A DNA stretch of 64,000 nucleotides from Phyllobacterium sophorae (GCF_003010965.1 NZ_PGGM01000016.1:62001-126000), one strand, 5' to 3'; counted from the first letter of the stretch, positions 10,332 through 20,263 are shown. The notes: generated by a model from the letters alone, not told the origin. Program-made: numbers and translations.

Positions 10332-10979
10332 TTAGCAGAAACCTGCCTGTTTGAGCAATTGATAGGCCTGGATTACGTCACGGAAACGATCCTCGGAAGC
10401 CCGATCACCGCCGTTTGCGTCGGGGTGGTGGCGCTTCACCAGTTCTTTATAGCGCGACTTAATATCTTCGCCACTGGCTTTTGCACCAAGTCCAAGCGTA
10501 TCCAGCGCTTTTGCTTCCAGGGGCTTGGGCTTGCGGACATGCACCCTCGCTTCGTTGAAGACGCTGTTGGGATCTCGGAACCGGTTCTGGTAGGCAGCGC
10601 GGCCCGAGCGCAGTTTCGAAAAATCAGGCGATGTCCTGGATCCGCCAGCGGTTGCAGCTTGCGCACTGGCGCCGGCACCGCTTCCCGGCAAGCCGGCGAT
10701 CGTCCAGGTCGGGCGGTCTCCCGTCAACGCCTCTTTTTGATAGCGTGCCACCTCGGCGTCGGAAAGGCCCGAGAAATAATTGTAGCCCTTGTTGTACTCA
10801 CGCACATGATCGATGCAGAAGTGAAAAAACTCGCCTTCTTTCATGCGGCCCACAGGTGCACGATGCGGGCCGGGCTTGTCGCACCCATCCCACTGGCACA
10901 CCGGAGTGCGCGATTTTTCCTCTTCCGCCTTCTTGGGCCGGATGCGGATGCTGTCAAAATATTTCGAATTTGAGGTCAT
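10332..10979 (-). CDS. J-domain (DnaJ-like) protein with N-terminal Cys/His region
   Basis: 215 residues. The C-terminal 60 residues form a J domain with the HPD triad inside KRHHPDANGG. The N-terminal half contains a possible zinc site (C-x4-C followed by HFCIDH) and the conserved EYNKGYNYFSGLSD segment. J proteins stimulate the ATPase of Hsp70; the partner here is unknown. It is upstream of cobS on the same strand and divergent from bolA, an order conserved in rhizobia. A C-terminal J domain distinguishes it from classic DnaJ. Confidence 0.88.
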   Translation of the reverse strand: MTSNSKYFDSIRIRPKKAEEEKSRTPVCQWDGCDKPGPHRAPVGRMKEGEFFHFCIDHVREYNKGYNYFSGLSDAEVARYQKEALTGDRPTWTIAGLPGSGAGASAQAATAGGSRTSPDFSKLRSGRAAYQNRFRDPNSVFNEARVHVRKPKPLEAKALDTLGLGAKASGEDIKSRYKELVKRHHPDANGGDRASEDRFRDVIQAYQLLKQAGFC

Positions 10980-11112
10980 CGAGTCAAGTTATCTGATCTA
11001 AGCATGAATTGACATTTACCCATGGATCGACCTAACGCCTGAAATGGCGGTAAATTTGTGATCATGTACGGATTTGCCAAGTGAAACTACCATATGGGCG
11101 CAGGAGAACGAA

Positions 11113-11415
11113 ATGTCCACTCAGTCAGCGATCGAAAACAAACTGACGCAGGCTTTTCATCCCGTTTCTTTGGCAGTCATCAATGAAAGCCACCTCCACG
11201 CTGGTCACCATCATTCTGACAGCGATCATCATGGCACATTTGATGGTTCAGGCGAAACGCATTTTCGCGTGCGGATTGTCGCGGCGGCTTTTACCGGCAT
11301 GTCGCGTGTTGCGCGACATCGCGCCATCAACGAAGTTCTGCAGGACGAATTGAAGGGCAGCGTGCACGCGCTGGCGCTGGAACCCGCTGCACCGGGCGAG
11401 GAAACACGGCGCTGA
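11113..11415 (+). CDS. bolA: BolA-family protein
   Basis: 100 residues from ATG 11113, preceded by AGGAG at a good distance; the frame is open to 11074 but lacks family sequence. HAGH and SGETHFRVRIV are the BolA signatures, with an expanded histidine-rich loop (HHHSDSDHHG) between them. BolA proteins bind iron-sulfur clusters together with monothiol glutaredoxins. The helix VARHRAINEVLQDEL is canonical. It is divergent from the J-domain gene. The extra histidines could alter metal binding. Confidence 0.92.
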   Translation: MSTQSAIENKLTQAFHPVSLAVINESHLHAGHHHSDSDHHGTFDGSGETHFRVRIVAAAFTGMSRVARHRAINEVLQDELKGSVHALALEPAAPGEETRR

Positions 11416-11440
11416 AGAATGTTCCGGTCTGAGACCGAAC

Positions 11441-12730
11441 TCAGATCAACTTTGCCTTGTCTTCGTCTTCGATCGGTCGAATGCGCAAACGCGTAATACG
11501 ATTTTTTTCCCGCCGCAGGATCGTGAAACGCTTACCGTGAAAGGTAAACGCCTGCTTCTCCTTGGGAATGCTCTGCGTTTCGTGGATGACAAGTCCGGCT
11601 ATGGTAGTTGCCTCGGCGTCAGGCAGATGCCAGTCGAGGGCACGGTTAAGATCGCGGATCGGCACGGAGCCATCCACTAGAACCGAGCCATCCGGCTGCG
11701 GGCGGCAGCCTTGCACGTCGATATCATGCTCATCGGCGATTTCACCGACGATCTCCTCCAGGATGTCTTCGAGTGTGATCAGGCCCTGCACATCGCCATA
11801 CTCATCAACAACGATTGCTATATGCGCCTTGCGCCGCAGAAACGCATTAAGCTGATCCTGAAGCGTTGTCGTGTCCGGCACGAACCATGGCTTCGTTGCC
11901 ACTTTCATGATGTTGATCTTGGAGAAATCCCGGTCCGCATCACGGATCGCCCGCACGAGATCCTTGGCATGGACAACCCCGACAATATTGTCATTGGCGT
12001 CCTTCCAAACCGGGATCCGGGTGTGATGGCTCGCCAGGATCTGGTTGATGATGGTTTCGATCGGATCATCGGCATTGACCGAATCCATATTGGTCCGATG
12101 GATCATGACGTCATAGACCTCAAGCTCGCGCAGATCGAGCAGCCCGCCGATCTGGTCGCGATCACGCTTAACCACAGAGCCCTCCTTGTGCAGCAGGTCT
12201 ACTGCACCGCGCAACTCTTCTTGCGCCGAGAGCATGGAAGCGCCCGCAGCGAGGTTGATACCAAACAAGCCCAGAATCTTCCGGACAATCCAGTTGACGA
12301 AATCGGAAAGAGGACCGAACAGAATGACGACAATCTGAGCAAACCTAACAAGTGCGAGTGCATTGCGGTCGGGGCCGGAGATGGCCCAGGATTTGGGTAG
12401 GACTTCTGCAAAAATAACGAGAAGGACAGTCATGATCGCGGTTGCGTAGGCAACACCGGCCTGACCGAACAGGGTAAGCAGCATGCTTGTCGTGAGCGAC
12501 GATGCCAGGATGTTGATGAGGTTGTTGCCGATCAACATGACGCCGATCAGTCGATCGCGCTTTTCGATCAGGGCCTCCACCACGGCGGCCCGTTCGTCGC
12601 CGCGCTTTGCCAGGCGGTGCATTCGAGCCCGCGATACAGCGGTCAGAGCGGTTTCAGACCCCGAGAACAGGGCAGACATCAGGATCAAAACGAATATAAT
12701 TCCGCAAAAGATCCAGATTTCCAGGTTCAT
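11441..12730 (-). CDS. CNNM/CBS/CorC_HlyC-domain membrane protein (hemolysin family)
   Basis: 429 residues. An N-terminal CNNM membrane domain of about four segments (residues 1-190, starting [22 protein letters not shown]), then a CBS pair (about 205-340, with [10 protein letters not shown] and [20 protein letters not shown]), then a C-terminal CorC_HlyC domain. Relatives are magnesium or cobalt efflux or sensing proteins; the old name hemolysin is misleading. The start overlaps the aroB stop by four bases, making it the third gene of an aroK-aroB-CNNM operon. Confidence 0.92.
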   Translation of the reverse strand: MNLEIWIFCGIIFVLILMSALFSGSETALTAVSRARMHRLAKRGDERAAVVEALIEKRDRLIGVMLIGNNLINILASSLTTSMLLTLFGQAGVAYATAIMTVLLVIFAEVLPKSWAISGPDRNALALVRFAQIVVILFGPLSDFVNWIVRKILGLFGINLAAGASMLSAQEELRGAVDLLHKEGSVVKRDRDQIGGLLDLRELEVYDVMIHRTNMDSVNADDPIETIINQILASHHTRIPVWKDANDNIVGVVHAKDLVRAIRDADRDFSKINIMKVATKPWFVPDTTTLQDQLNAFLRRKAHIAIVVDEYGDVQGLITLEDILEEIVGEIADEHDIDVQGCRPQPDGSVLVDGSVPIRDLNRALDWHLPDAEATTIAGLVIHETQSIPKEKQAFTFHGKRFTILRREKNRITRLRIRPIEDEDKAKLI

Positions 12731-13860
12731 TTTGGATGTTTCTCCAGCAGGAAGCTCAATACGGCTGATGGCGGTACGTCTTTTGCAATAAAGGACTGAC
12801 CGATGCCGCGCGTGAGAATAAAAGTTAGCGCCCCGCGCGCTACCTTCTTGTCCTGTGCAATATAGTCCATCAATTGTTCTGCGGGTGGCAAATCGCCGGG
12901 AATGTCAGCAATTGATACCGGAAGCCCCACACCACGCAGATGTGTTTCGACGCGGCGTGCGTCATCAGGACTCGCCAGGTTCATCTTGGCGGAAAACTGG
13001 TGAGCGAGAACCATGCCTATCGAGACGCCTTCGCCATGCACGAGCCGCGTGGAATCATAATTCGTGGCGGTTTCCAAGGCATGACCGAAAGTGTGGCCAA
13101 GATTGAGCAGCGCGCGATCTCCCGTCTCGCGCTCATCTCTTGCCACTACGTCCGCCTTGGACTGGCATGATATCGCGATTGCCTCGGTCCGCTCCGGGCC
13201 GCCAGCAAAGATCCCGCGCCAGTTTTTTTCCAGCCATGCAAAGAAATCCGGCCTGTCGATCAGGCCATATTTGGCAACTTCAGCATAACCCGCCCGGAAT
13301 TCACGCGGGGAAAGCGTATCCAGAACATCCGTATCGGCCAGAACCAGGAGTGGCTGATAGAATACGCCAACGAGATTCTTGCCATGTCCGGTGTTAATCC
13401 CGGTCTTGCCGCCAACGGAAGAATCGACCTGCGCCAATAGTGACGTTGGCATCTGAATGAACCCCATGCCACGGCGGGCAATCCCCGCCGCAAAACCGGC
13501 CAGGTCACCAACGACACCGCCACCGAATGCGACCACGATATCGCCACGCTCAAGCCGTGCAGCAAGGATTGCATTGGTCACGGTTTCCAGTGTCGCAAAC
13601 CCTTTGGATTTCTCGCCGGGCGCGACAAGGATCGGGGTGGAGTCGATGCCGGCAGCGTCAAGGCTTTGGGTGAGGCGATCAAGATGCAATCCGGCAACCG
13701 TCTCATCGCTGACTATGGCGACGCGCACGGAGTTGGCTCGTCTGGCAATCTCGTGCCCGGCCCGCTCGATCAGGCCTGATCCGATGAGGATGTCATAGGA
13801 ACGGTCGCCGAGCTTGACCGGAACGGTGGTGGTTGCGCGCGGGGCAGTCATCTCGGTCAT
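12727..13860 (-). CDS. aroB: 3-Dehydroquinate synthase
   Basis: 377 residues. Second step of the shikimate pathway, cyclising DAHP with a bound NAD and zinc. Visible motifs: [14 protein letters not shown] (NAD-binding region), [18 protein letters not shown], the metal ligands in [12 protein letters not shown] and [11 protein letters not shown]. Four-base overlaps on both sides (aroK upstream, CNNM downstream) show tight coupling. Length and motifs are complete, so the enzyme should be active. Confidence 0.97.
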   Translation of the reverse strand: MTEMTAPRATTTVPVKLGDRSYDILIGSGLIERAGHEIARRANSVRVAIVSDETVAGLHLDRLTQSLDAAGIDSTPILVAPGEKSKGFATLETVTNAILAARLERGDIVVAFGGGVVGDLAGFAAGIARRGMGFIQMPTSLLAQVDSSVGGKTGINTGHGKNLVGVFYQPLLVLADTDVLDTLSPREFRAGYAEVAKYGLIDRPDFFAWLEKNWRGIFAGGPERTEAIAISCQSKADVVARDERETGDRALLNLGHTFGHALETATNYDSTRLVHGEGVSIGMVLAHQFSAKMNLASPDDARRVETHLRGVGLPVSIADIPGDLPPAEQLMDYIAQDKKVARGALTFILTRGIGQSFIAKDVPPSAVLSFLLEKHPK

Positions 13861-14477
13861 GAACCGGTTTCCTCATTGGTCATGGCAATGCCATCCAGGT
13901 GATTGGCAATAGCCTGCATTGCTTCCAAGGCAATGATTTCTTTCTTCTCTTCGCGAGAATTTATCGTCAGATCGGCAAGGGCATAGACAGGATAGCGCTC
14001 AGACATAAGCCGTTCCATCACACCCCGCGGATTGTCATTTTTTAACAGCGGTCTGTTTTGTTTCCGGACAACGCGCCCCATCAGCACATCAAGCTCTGCC
14101 TTTAGCCAAAGCGAGATACCTTCCGAGGCAATGGCCTGGCGCGTCTGATCGTTCATGTAGGCGCCCCCGCCGGTGGCCAGCACAATCGGTCCATCCTCCA
14201 GCATGCGCGCGATGACACGGCGCTCCAGATCGCGAAACTCTGCCTCGCCATAGGCTTCGAAGAGTTCCGGAATGGTCATGGTCGACACTTTTTCGATCTC
14301 ATGATCAGCATCGAAAAATGGCAATTCAACCATCGTCGCGAGCTTTTTGCCAACCGTGGATTTGCCCGCTCCCATCAATCCGACGAGCACGATCGACCTA
14401 TGTCCAAGACGCTCACGAATGGATTTTGCCAACTCCGGTATCTGTGTTGCAACAACGATGTCTTCAGGTGTGCTCAT
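13857..14477 (-). CDS. aroK: Shikimate kinase
   Basis: 206 residues from the ATG at 14477 (MSTPEDIV); the frame runs 19 codons further but this start gives the usual rhizobial N-terminus. Walker [12 protein letters not shown] lies at residues 33-43, followed by the FFDADHEIE shikimate site and ATGGGAYM, then a lid with RPLLK. It phosphorylates shikimate with ATP. Gene order aroK-aroB is standard. The divergent partner is the small protein next to xerD. Confidence 0.96.
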   Translation of the reverse strand: MSTPEDIVVATQIPELAKSIRERLGHRSIVLVGLMGAGKSTVGKKLATMVELPFFDADHEIEKVSTMTIPELFEAYGEAEFRDLERRVIARMLEDGPIVLATGGGAYMNDQTRQAIASEGISLWLKAELDVLMGRVVRKQNRPLLKNDNPRGVMERLMSERYPVYALADLTINSREEKKEIIALEAMQAIANHLDGIAMTNEETGS

Positions 14478-14621
14478 GACTGCGTTTCGACAGGAAAACC
14501 GTGCTGTCGTCAAGCAAACTATAGCGTTAGACACGGTCTCGCCAGCTTCATCAAATCATAAGGGTTTGATTGCAGGATTATGGAACCTACAATGAAGGCC
14601 GCCAAACGATTCGAATAGCAA

Positions 14622-14783
14622 ATGCCGACGCTTACACGATTGATCATAATGCTCGCGGTTCTCGCCGGGCTTGTCTATGCGGGAATGATTGTGCTGGTGA
14701 CATTCGTGCATCCGACACAGACGGAAATGACCATTCGTATTCCAGCAGAAAAGCTTAATCCCAAACCCGATAAGCCGAAGTAA
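14622..14783 (+). CDS. Small single-membrane-segment protein next to xerD
   Basis: 53 residues, too short for most gene finders. One hydrophobic segment (about residues 6-32: [20 protein letters not shown]) followed by [18 protein letters not shown], a hydrophilic tail. Its stop is four bases before the xerD start. Small proteins of this design are found at the same position, between aroK and xerD, in related genomes as far as I know. No function assigned. Reading frame, membrane segment and spacing support it as a real gene. Confidence 0.7.
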   Translation: MPTLTRLIIMLAVLAGLVYAGMIVLVTFVHPTQTEMTIRIPAEKLNPKPDKPK

Positions 14784-14787
14784 GCCG

Positions 14788-15714
14788 ATGCGCGCAGCCG
14801 CTGCTATTGAGACTTTCCTTGAGATGATGAGTGCAGAACGGGGAGCGGCACAGAACACGTTGGATTCCTATCGCCGCGATCTCGAAGATGCCGCTGCCTT
14901 CAGTGCCGCGAGGGGTCTGCAACTGACCCAGGCGCACCCCACTCTCATCCGCTCCTATCTCGACGATATCGCCGGCCGTGGCTTTGCCGCGACATCACAG
15001 GCTCGGCGCCTTTCGGCATTGCGTCAGTTCTTTCGTTTTCTTTATACGGAGAATATCCGTGCCGATGATCCCACCAGTACTCTGGACACACCTAAAAAAG
15101 ATCGCTCTCTGCCCAAAATTCTCAGTGAAGCCGATGTGGAGAAACTGCTCTCGCGTGCCGAATTAGAGACCAAGGATGCGAATTCGTCCAGTGCAATGCA
15201 TTTTAACGCCCTTCGACTGCATGCGCTTCTTGAAATTCTCTATGCAACGGGCCTTCGCGTCTCCGAACTCGTGGGCTTGCCGGTTACGGTAGCAAGATCA
15301 GATAATCGGTTCCTGATTGTGCGCGGTAAGGGTTCGAAAGATCGCATGGTTCCGCTTTCGGGAAAGGCGCGGGATAGCATGGCGATATATCTGGCGGTGC
15401 GGGACAGGCAGCCCAACCTGTCGGAAAGTCCCTGGCTGTTCCCGGCCCTATCGGAAAGCGGCTTCCTGGCGCGACAGGTGTTTGCACGGGAACTGAAGGG
15501 TTTGGCTGCGCGGGCTGGATTGAAAACATCTGCAATTTCTCCTCATGTCCTTCGCCATGCCTTTGCCAGCCACCTGCTGCAGAACGGTGCCGACTTGCGT
15601 GCCGTACAGCAATTGCTTGGTCATTCCGATATATCGACAACACAGATCTACACTCACGTCATGGAAGAACGGCTACATAGGCTTGTAACGGAGCACCACC
15701 CTCTGGCAGACTAG
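14788..15714 (+). CDS. xerD: Tyrosine recombinase XerD
   Basis: 308 residues. An N-terminal SAM-like DNA-binding domain (about 1-95) is followed by the catalytic domain. Catalytic residues visible: Arg in [12 protein letters not shown], the lysine of the beta hairpin [21 protein letters not shown], and the nucleophile Tyr in TTQIYTHV. With XerC it resolves chromosome dimers at dif. No integrase-associated genes or attachment repeats flank it, so it is the housekeeping enzyme. The stop lies inside a short repeat (15712-15726). Confidence 0.95.
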   Translation: MRAAAAIETFLEMMSAERGAAQNTLDSYRRDLEDAAAFSAARGLQLTQAHPTLIRSYLDDIAGRGFAATSQARRLSALRQFFRFLYTENIRADDPTSTLDTPKKDRSLPKILSEADVEKLLSRAELETKDANSSSAMHFNALRLHALLEILYATGLRVSELVGLPVTVARSDNRFLIVRGKGSKDRMVPLSGKARDSMAIYLAVRDRQPNLSESPWLFPALSESGFLARQVFARELKGLAARAGLKTSAISPHVLRHAFASHLLQNGADLRAVQQLLGHSDISTTQIYTHVMEERLHRLVTEHHPLAD

Positions 15715-15726
15715 GGTCAGGACCCT
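15712..15726 (+). repeat. TAGGGTCAGGACC repeat, copy 1
   Basis: TAGGGTCAGGACCCT at the xerD stop. The core matches copies at 22054 and 28913. In this copy the ends are nearly palindromic (AGGGTC/GACCCT). Confidence 0.6.
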
Positions 15727-15741
15727 GAAGCTTCTGGCGGA

Positions 15742-16257
15742 ATGTCCATGTGGCAACTGTTGAAAAAGATATTTTCCGGACCTGAGCCACCGCCTGTTGA
15801 ACCCGACGGCGAAGTAATCCGTTTTGACGCCGCCGGATTTACCCGTTCCAGCCACCTGATACGGACCATGGGCTGGCGGCAGCACTGGCGCTGGGAGGAA
15901 ATCACCGCGTTTGGTTTTGCCTTTTCGCCGTCAATGTTCCCGGATCCTTGGTTTGGAGACTATATGGAAAGTCAGTGGTTCATTACGGTAGCAGGCCAAA
16001 ACGGACCGGAGCATATCTATTTCGACATTGACTGCCTTGATATCAATCGCCTGCCGGACGCCTTCCTCCAGCAGATGCCAGGGCTTGATCTTGATGAATT
16101 GCGGCGCGGGCTTGATGCAGCGGCAGTGGGTTTCCACAATTATGAAGGCGAAGGAAGATGGATCGGCTGGCAACGTACGAAACCGAAAAGGCGACGGCGC
16201 GTGGCCAAGATACCAGCGCCTGCAAAAACAGCAAAACGCGCGAGCAGAGCCAAATAG
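15742..16257 (+). CDS. Conserved hypothetical protein
   Basis: 171 residues, not recognised as a named family. The first two thirds are rich in aromatic residues (WRQHWRWEEITAFGF; FPDPWFGDYMESQWFI) and look like a PH-like or beta-rich cytosolic fold. The last 30 residues are strongly basic (KPKRRRRVAKIP and further lysines), which could contact nucleic acid or a membrane surface. It lies between xerD and accA on the same strand, 27 bases after xerD. No signal peptide or membrane segment. Confidence 0.7.
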   Translation: MSMWQLLKKIFSGPEPPPVEPDGEVIRFDAAGFTRSSHLIRTMGWRQHWRWEEITAFGFAFSPSMFPDPWFGDYMESQWFITVAGQNGPEHIYFDIDCLDINRLPDAFLQQMPGLDLDELRRGLDAAAVGFHNYEGEGRWIGWQRTKPKRRRRVAKIPAPAKTAKRASRAK

Positions 16258-16395
16258 CCACCACACGTTCGCCGGAATTCCCCGCATAAGTTGCGCGGCC
16301 AAGGCGCCATCTCGGCTTGCTTCCTTGACATGCGCTTCGGCAACAGCCAGTTAGACCATGAAAAATCCACCGTTTTGCAGGCAGACACCTCGTCC

Positions 16396-17349
16396 ATGTA
16401 CAACTACCTTGATTTTGAAAAGCCGGTTGCCGATCTCGATGGCAAGATTCTCGAACTGAAAAAGCTCGCGGAAGAAGGCGACGCACTCGATACCAATGAA
16501 GAGATCGTCCGGCTGGAAAAAAGGTCTGCCGAAGCGCTGCGGGATCTTTACCGCAAGCTCACTCCCTGGCAGAAGGCCCAGATCGCCCGCCATCCAGACC
16601 GCCCGCATTGCGTGGACTACATCTCCAAGCTCTTTACTGACTTCACCCCGCTTGCCGGCGATCGCAATTATGCCGACGATGATGCAGTCCAGGCAGGGCT
16701 TGCCCGCTTTAATGGCCAAGCTGTTGCGGTGATCGGTCAGGAAAAAGGCAACGACACGAAGACCCGCCTCAAGCACAATTTTGGAATGGCCATGCCCGAA
16801 GGCTACCGCAAAGCCGTGCGCGTGATGGAACTCGCAGACCGTTTCAAACTGCCGGTGTTGACCCTTGTCGATACGGCAGGCGCGTTTCCCGGGATCGCTG
16901 CCGAGGAACGCGGCCAGGCCGAAGCCATTGCTCGTTCGACGGCGGCGTGCCTTAGTCTGAAAGTACCGATCGTATCTGTCATCATCGGTGAAGGTGGCTC
17001 GGGTGGCGCTATCGCCATCGCTACCGCCAATCGCGTTTATATGCTTGAGCATTCGATCTATTCTGTAATCTCTCCGGAAGGTGCTGCATCTATCCTTTGG
17101 CACGATTCCACCCGCGCCAAGGATGCCGCCACATCGATGCGCATCACCGCTCAGGATCTATACGAGCTAAAAATCATCGATGGCATCATTCCCGAACCCG
17201 TAGGCGGCGCCCATCGGGGCAAGGAAGCTGCAATCGAGGCGACCGGCAACATTATAAACGTTGCCCTCAAATCCATGGGCAACATGGACGGTGACACATT
17301 GCGACAGGACCGGCGCGACAAATATCTGGCGATCGGCCGCAATCTTTGA
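16396..17349 (+). CDS. accA: Acetyl-CoA carboxylase carboxyltransferase subunit alpha
   Basis: 317 residues from ATG 16396 ([15 protein letters not shown]), the family start; an upstream in-frame extension to 16291 is rejected. The crotonase-type carboxyltransferase core includes GRNF-like [23 protein letters not shown] and [11 protein letters not shown], then [11 protein letters not shown]. With AccD it transfers the carboxyl group from biotin to acetyl-CoA in fatty acid synthesis. An intrinsic terminator follows 10 bases after the stop. Confidence 0.97.
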   Translation: MYNYLDFEKPVADLDGKILELKKLAEEGDALDTNEEIVRLEKRSAEALRDLYRKLTPWQKAQIARHPDRPHCVDYISKLFTDFTPLAGDRNYADDDAVQAGLARFNGQAVAVIGQEKGNDTKTRLKHNFGMAMPEGYRKAVRVMELADRFKLPVLTLVDTAGAFPGIAAEERGQAEAIARSTAACLSLKVPIVSVIIGEGGSGGAIAIATANRVYMLEHSIYSVISPEGAASILWHDSTRAKDAATSMRITAQDLYELKIIDGIIPEPVGGAHRGKEAAIEATGNIINVALKSMGNMDGDTLRQDRRDKYLAIGRNL

Positions 17350-17359
17350 TCCGATCATT

Positions 17360-17383
17360 AGGCCCGGCAAAGTCCGGGCCTTT
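17360..17383 (+). terminator. Intrinsic terminator of accA
   Basis: Stem GGCCCGG / CCGGGCC with loop CAAAGT, extended by one A-T pair and followed by TTT. It directly follows the accA stop. Confidence 0.8.
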
Positions 17384-17496
17384 GCTTCGTATGACACCAG
17401 CCGCAGCCAAGTGGCCGTACCAACAGATAAGCCACCGAAGAATCCACAGGCCAATCATCGCGTGGAAAATAGTTGCGGTTTTTTTACCGAAGCAGC

Positions 17497-17525
17497 TTGC
17501 AATTCAGTTCTCAACCCATTACGAA
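17497..17525 (+). promoter_or_regulatory. Candidate promoter of tRNA-Arg(ACG)
   Basis: TTGCAA (17497-17502) and TACGAA (17520-17525) with a 17-base spacer, 35 bases upstream of the tRNA. The -10 element is only a partial match. Confidence 0.4.
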
Positions 17526-17559
17526 CCGCGCTGCGCAGACTAACGCGCAATTGTGGCAC

Positions 17560-17636
17560 GCGCCCGTAGCTCAGCTGGATAGAGCACCAGACTACGAATC
17601 TGGGGGTCAGAGGTTCGAATCCTTTCGGGCGCGCCA
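17560..17636 (+). tRNA. tRNA-Arg, anticodon ACG
   Basis: 77 bases with CCA encoded. The acceptor stem GCGCCCG pairs with CGGGCGC, the anticodon stem CAGA/TCTG surrounds a loop with ACG at 17594-17596, and the T arm AGAGGTTCGAATCCTTT is regular. The A of the anticodon would be edited to inosine to read CGN codons. It stands alone between accA and an L,D-transpeptidase gene. Confidence 0.97.
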
Positions 17637-17835
17637 TTTACTTCGCCCAGCCCAAGCCTGAAACACCGGATAGTGCCTGGGGCTCCTGCAAGGCAATCCA
17701 CTCACATTACAATACCAAAACATCGGGCCAACCGGCGTTTTTTGCATCTCCGCACCCAAGCCACGAGCAAGGCTTGGCCAGCAGGCGCTGGAATGTTAAG
17801 AAGAACGCAATGCGGTTCACCTGGGCAGGGCAAAT

Positions 17836-18432
17836 ATGAATAATGAGAAGATCACACGTCGGGGACTCATGCTGGGTAGCCTGGCACTGATAACGTCCGG
17901 TTGCACGCCAGCCGTACGCCAGACTTTCGCGCCTATTTCATCTGCCTTTGCTGTGCCATCAGGCATGGACCCTCGTCTGAGGCGGCAGGAAGTCCCCTAT
18001 GAGGGAAGCGAGCCGCCTGGGACCCTCGTCGTCAATACATCAGAGCGTTTCCTCTATTCGGTTGAGGGAAACGGATGGGCGACACGCTATGGCATTGCCG
18101 TCGGCGAGGAGGGACTAACGCTCAAGGGGAGAGCAACGATCGGCCGCAAAGAAGAATGGCCCTCGTGGAGGCCAACAGCAAGTATGATGAAGCGCAAGCC
18201 ACGCCTTCTGCAGTACGCAAACGGTGTTCCCGGCGGTCCAGACAACCCGCTTGGTGCGCGGGGACTTTACCTCTACCGCGACGGGCGTGACACCTTGTTC
18301 CGGCTGCATGGTACAAATGAGCCCTGGTTGATTGGCCAAGCAGTGTCGAACGGGTGCATCCGTTTGACGAACGAGGACATCGTTGATCTCTATAACCGCA
18401 CCCCTTTGGGAACGCCGGTGGTGATCATCTGA
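17836..18432 (+). CDS. L,D-transpeptidase lipoprotein (YkuD domain)
   Basis: 198 residues. The N-terminus has a twin-arginine-like RR and a hydrophobic stretch ending in LITSGC, a lipobox that would place the mature protein on a membrane facing the periplasm. The YkuD domain spans about residues 62-198 and ends with the catalytic block RLHGTNEPWLIG...SNGCIRL: His and the nucleophile Cys are both present. Such enzymes form 3-3 peptidoglycan cross-links or attach lipoproteins. It is one of two YkuD-type proteins in the window (see 29133). Confidence 0.93.
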   Translation: MNNEKITRRGLMLGSLALITSGCTPAVRQTFAPISSAFAVPSGMDPRLRRQEVPYEGSEPPGTLVVNTSERFLYSVEGNGWATRYGIAVGEEGLTLKGRATIGRKEEWPSWRPTASMMKRKPRLLQYANGVPGGPDNPLGARGLYLYRDGRDTLFRLHGTNEPWLIGQAVSNGCIRLTNEDIVDLYNRTPLGTPVVII

Positions 18433-18567
18433 CATTTTCGCGTCACGCCATCATCTGCTCGCAGCGCGGTGAGAGCCGCCGCGCCGCGCCGTCCGTGGGG
18501 TGAATCGCCGGGCTGTTGCAAACCGGACACAATTTTTGCCTTTCCTGCACCGGGCCCTAGCCATCAC

Positions 18568-18613
18568 TACCATTTATGGTACTCTACCATTGGTAGTACT
18601 CTACCATCGGTAG
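18568..18613. repeat. Three phased TACCAT palindromes
   Basis: Three inverted repeats follow one another: TACCAT-TT-ATGGTA (18568-18581), CTACC-ATT-GGTAG (18584-18596) and CTACC-ATC-GGTAG (18601-18613). The shared TACCAT recurs every 17 bases, and ACTCTACCAT is repeated directly. They lie 32-77 bases upstream of a small lipoprotein gene, where an operator would be expected. Confidence 0.7.
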
Positions 18614-18644
18614 CCTACTCGCCTTTGAGGGAAAGGATTGTCTG

Positions 18645-18776
18645 ATGAGCCGGATTCTATTTGTTGTAGTTGCCACGTTAGCTGTTGCCAGTCTAAGCGC
18701 CTGTGGGTCGATCGGTAAGGGGAAAGCTCCGCCGCCAGTCGCTGAAGAGCCCGCAGCGGCGCCAGTATACAAATAA
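18645..18776 (+). CDS. Small lipoprotein (43 residues)
   Basis: The frame starts with ATG after GGAAAGGA and encodes a lipoprotein signal with lipobox LSAC (Cys at about residue 20) and a short mature part rich in Pro, Ala and Glu (KAPPPVAEEPAAAPVY). The form resembles entericidin-type or other tiny envelope lipoproteins. A perfect 11-base hairpin follows it and a triple palindrome precedes it, consistent with a separately controlled single-gene unit. Function unknown. Confidence 0.7.
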   Translation: MSRILFVVVATLAVASLSACGSIGKGKAPPPVAEEPAAAPVYK

Positions 18777-18796
18777 GCACTTGCTTTAGTCAGGAT

Positions 18797-18822
18797 GTGG
18801 AAGGGCCGAATGGCCCTTCCAC
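18797..18822 (+). terminator. Hairpin after the small lipoprotein gene
   Basis: Perfect 11-base stem GTGGAAGGGCC / GGCCCTTCCAC with loop GAAT. There is no T tract, so it may stabilise the 3' end or act weakly as a terminator. Confidence 0.6.
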
Positions 18823-18933
18823 GACAAGACCCGGACTTTGGTCTGCTTCACAACTTGCGGTGCGGCTGCCTGTTTATTGGTATCGGGCATGAACTGGCTT
18901 TAGGTCTGCGCTTTTTCGGAGTTCGTGAATAGG

Positions 18934-19560
18934 ATGACGCTCATGAGTGGTCGTCTATTGCTCGTAGTTTCGCTGGCACTGGCGCTGGCGGCGTGTCAGT
19001 CGCGCGGAGCTACCGAATCGAGTGTCAGCAATGGTGGAGCAGCCGTCGCAGTTACCTCGGCAACGGTGAAATCACCTCAACAAAGGGCCGCGCGCTACTA
19101 TATCGAGTTCCGCTCCCGCTACGCCCTTAGCTATGGGCACACCTACGTGATTTTTGGCCGTCTGGACAAATCGGGAAAAGTGGTCGACCGCGAAGTAGCC
19201 GGCCTCCACCCGGCTTCAAATAGTGCCGTTCCTTATGTTCTCGGCCACTACATACCCGTGCCCGCTGAAACCGGTGAGAGTGACGGCGACCTGGACGACC
19301 GGTACAGATCGGCAAGCTGGCGCGTCACATTGAGCGAAGCCGAGTACAATAAAGTTGTCGCTTACATACGCAAGCTGCAAGCCAAATCCCGATTTTGGCA
19401 GGCAACGATATATAACTGTAATGCCTTCGTAGGGGAAATCGCGCGCTCCATGGGGTATGAAACACCCGGCATCTGGCTCCGTCCGCAACAATATGTAACC
19501 AAGCTTCGAGAGATGAACGGAGGGCCGAATGCGATCGGGTACACCGGGCCTGCAGGTTAG
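18934..19560 (+). CDS. Putative lipoprotein, DUF4105-like
   Basis: 208 residues from ATG 18934; ATG 18943 is an equal or better choice because AGGA lies eight bases upstream. Lipobox ALAAC gives a mature N-terminus near residue 21. The body contains YYIEFRSRYALSYGHTYVIFGRLD and later WQATIYNCNAFVGEIARSMG: a histidine and a cysteine in the pattern of NlpC/P60-like or DUF4105 folds. Probably periplasmic. I do not recognise a named family with certainty. Confidence 0.75.
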   Translation: MTLMSGRLLLVVSLALALAACQSRGATESSVSNGGAAVAVTSATVKSPQQRAARYYIEFRSRYALSYGHTYVIFGRLDKSGKVVDREVAGLHPASNSAVPYVLGHYIPVPAETGESDGDLDDRYRSASWRVTLSEAEYNKVVAYIRKLQAKSRFWQATIYNCNAFVGEIARSMGYETPGIWLRPQQYVTKLREMNGGPNAIGYTGPAG

Positions 19561-19669
19561 ATTTTGAGAGAATCGCTGTTCCTAAGCGGCTCTCAGCCGA
19601 CAAAGCCTCAAGCATCTTGAGCACGGCTCATGGCGATTCAGATCGCAGAAAAGGCTTTGGTGAAATAGA

Positions 19670-20263
19670 GTGAACATATCAGTGGGTTCAGTTGGCGAGA
19701 TCGTATGGGTGCTCGGCATCGTCGCTTGGTATGTCATCCGGTACCCGTTCGAGCGTCGCGCCAAGCGCGTGCGCGTCGTAAGTGACGTTCGCTCGCGCTC
19801 CGAAATCATCGGGCTTGTCTCGGCTCTCTTTGGCCTCGCGATCTTGCCCGGATTTTATGTCGCCACCGGCATACCTGGATCAGCAGACTATGCCGCCAGC
19901 GCTTGGGCCGTTGCACTGGGAACGGTCATTTTCGCTTTAGCGCTTTGGGTTTTTCGCAGATCCCATAAGGAATTGGGCCGGAATTGGTCGATCACACTGG
20001 AAATTCGCGAGCAGCATAGACTGGTTTCCTCCGGACCGTATGCCTTTGTCCGTCACCCGATGTACACTTCTTTCCTTCTCATGGGGCTCGGTCAAGCCTT
20101 TCTGCTGGCCAATTGGGTTGCCGGTCTGGCAGGATTGATCGGCTTTGCAGTCCTTTTTTTTCTGCGGGTAAGCAAGGAGGAACGTATGATGCTGGAGAAT
20201 TTCGGCCCGCAGTACCGTACGTATATGGAGAGGACCAAAAGAATTATCCCTTATATCTATTAG
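19670..20263 (+). CDS. Isoprenylcysteine carboxyl methyltransferase-like membrane protein
   Basis: 197 residues, GTG start. Four to five membrane segments; the C-terminal half carries the ICMT/PEMT signature LVSSGPYAFVRHPMYTSFLLMG and the closing EERMMLENFGPQYRTYMERTKR. Family members methylate lipids or other hydrophobic acceptors in the inner membrane using S-adenosylmethionine. It is the first gene of a three-gene run: the next gene starts 10 bases after its stop. The substrate is unknown; bacteria lack prenylated CaaX proteins, so a lipid is more likely. Confidence 0.88.
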   Translation: MNISVGSVGEIVWVLGIVAWYVIRYPFERRAKRVRVVSDVRSRSEIIGLVSALFGLAILPGFYVATGIPGSADYAASAWAVALGTVIFALALWVFRRSHKELGRNWSITLEIREQHRLVSSGPYAFVRHPMYTSFLLMGLGQAFLLANWVAGLAGLIGFAVLFFLRVSKEERMMLENFGPQYRTYMERTKRIIPYIY

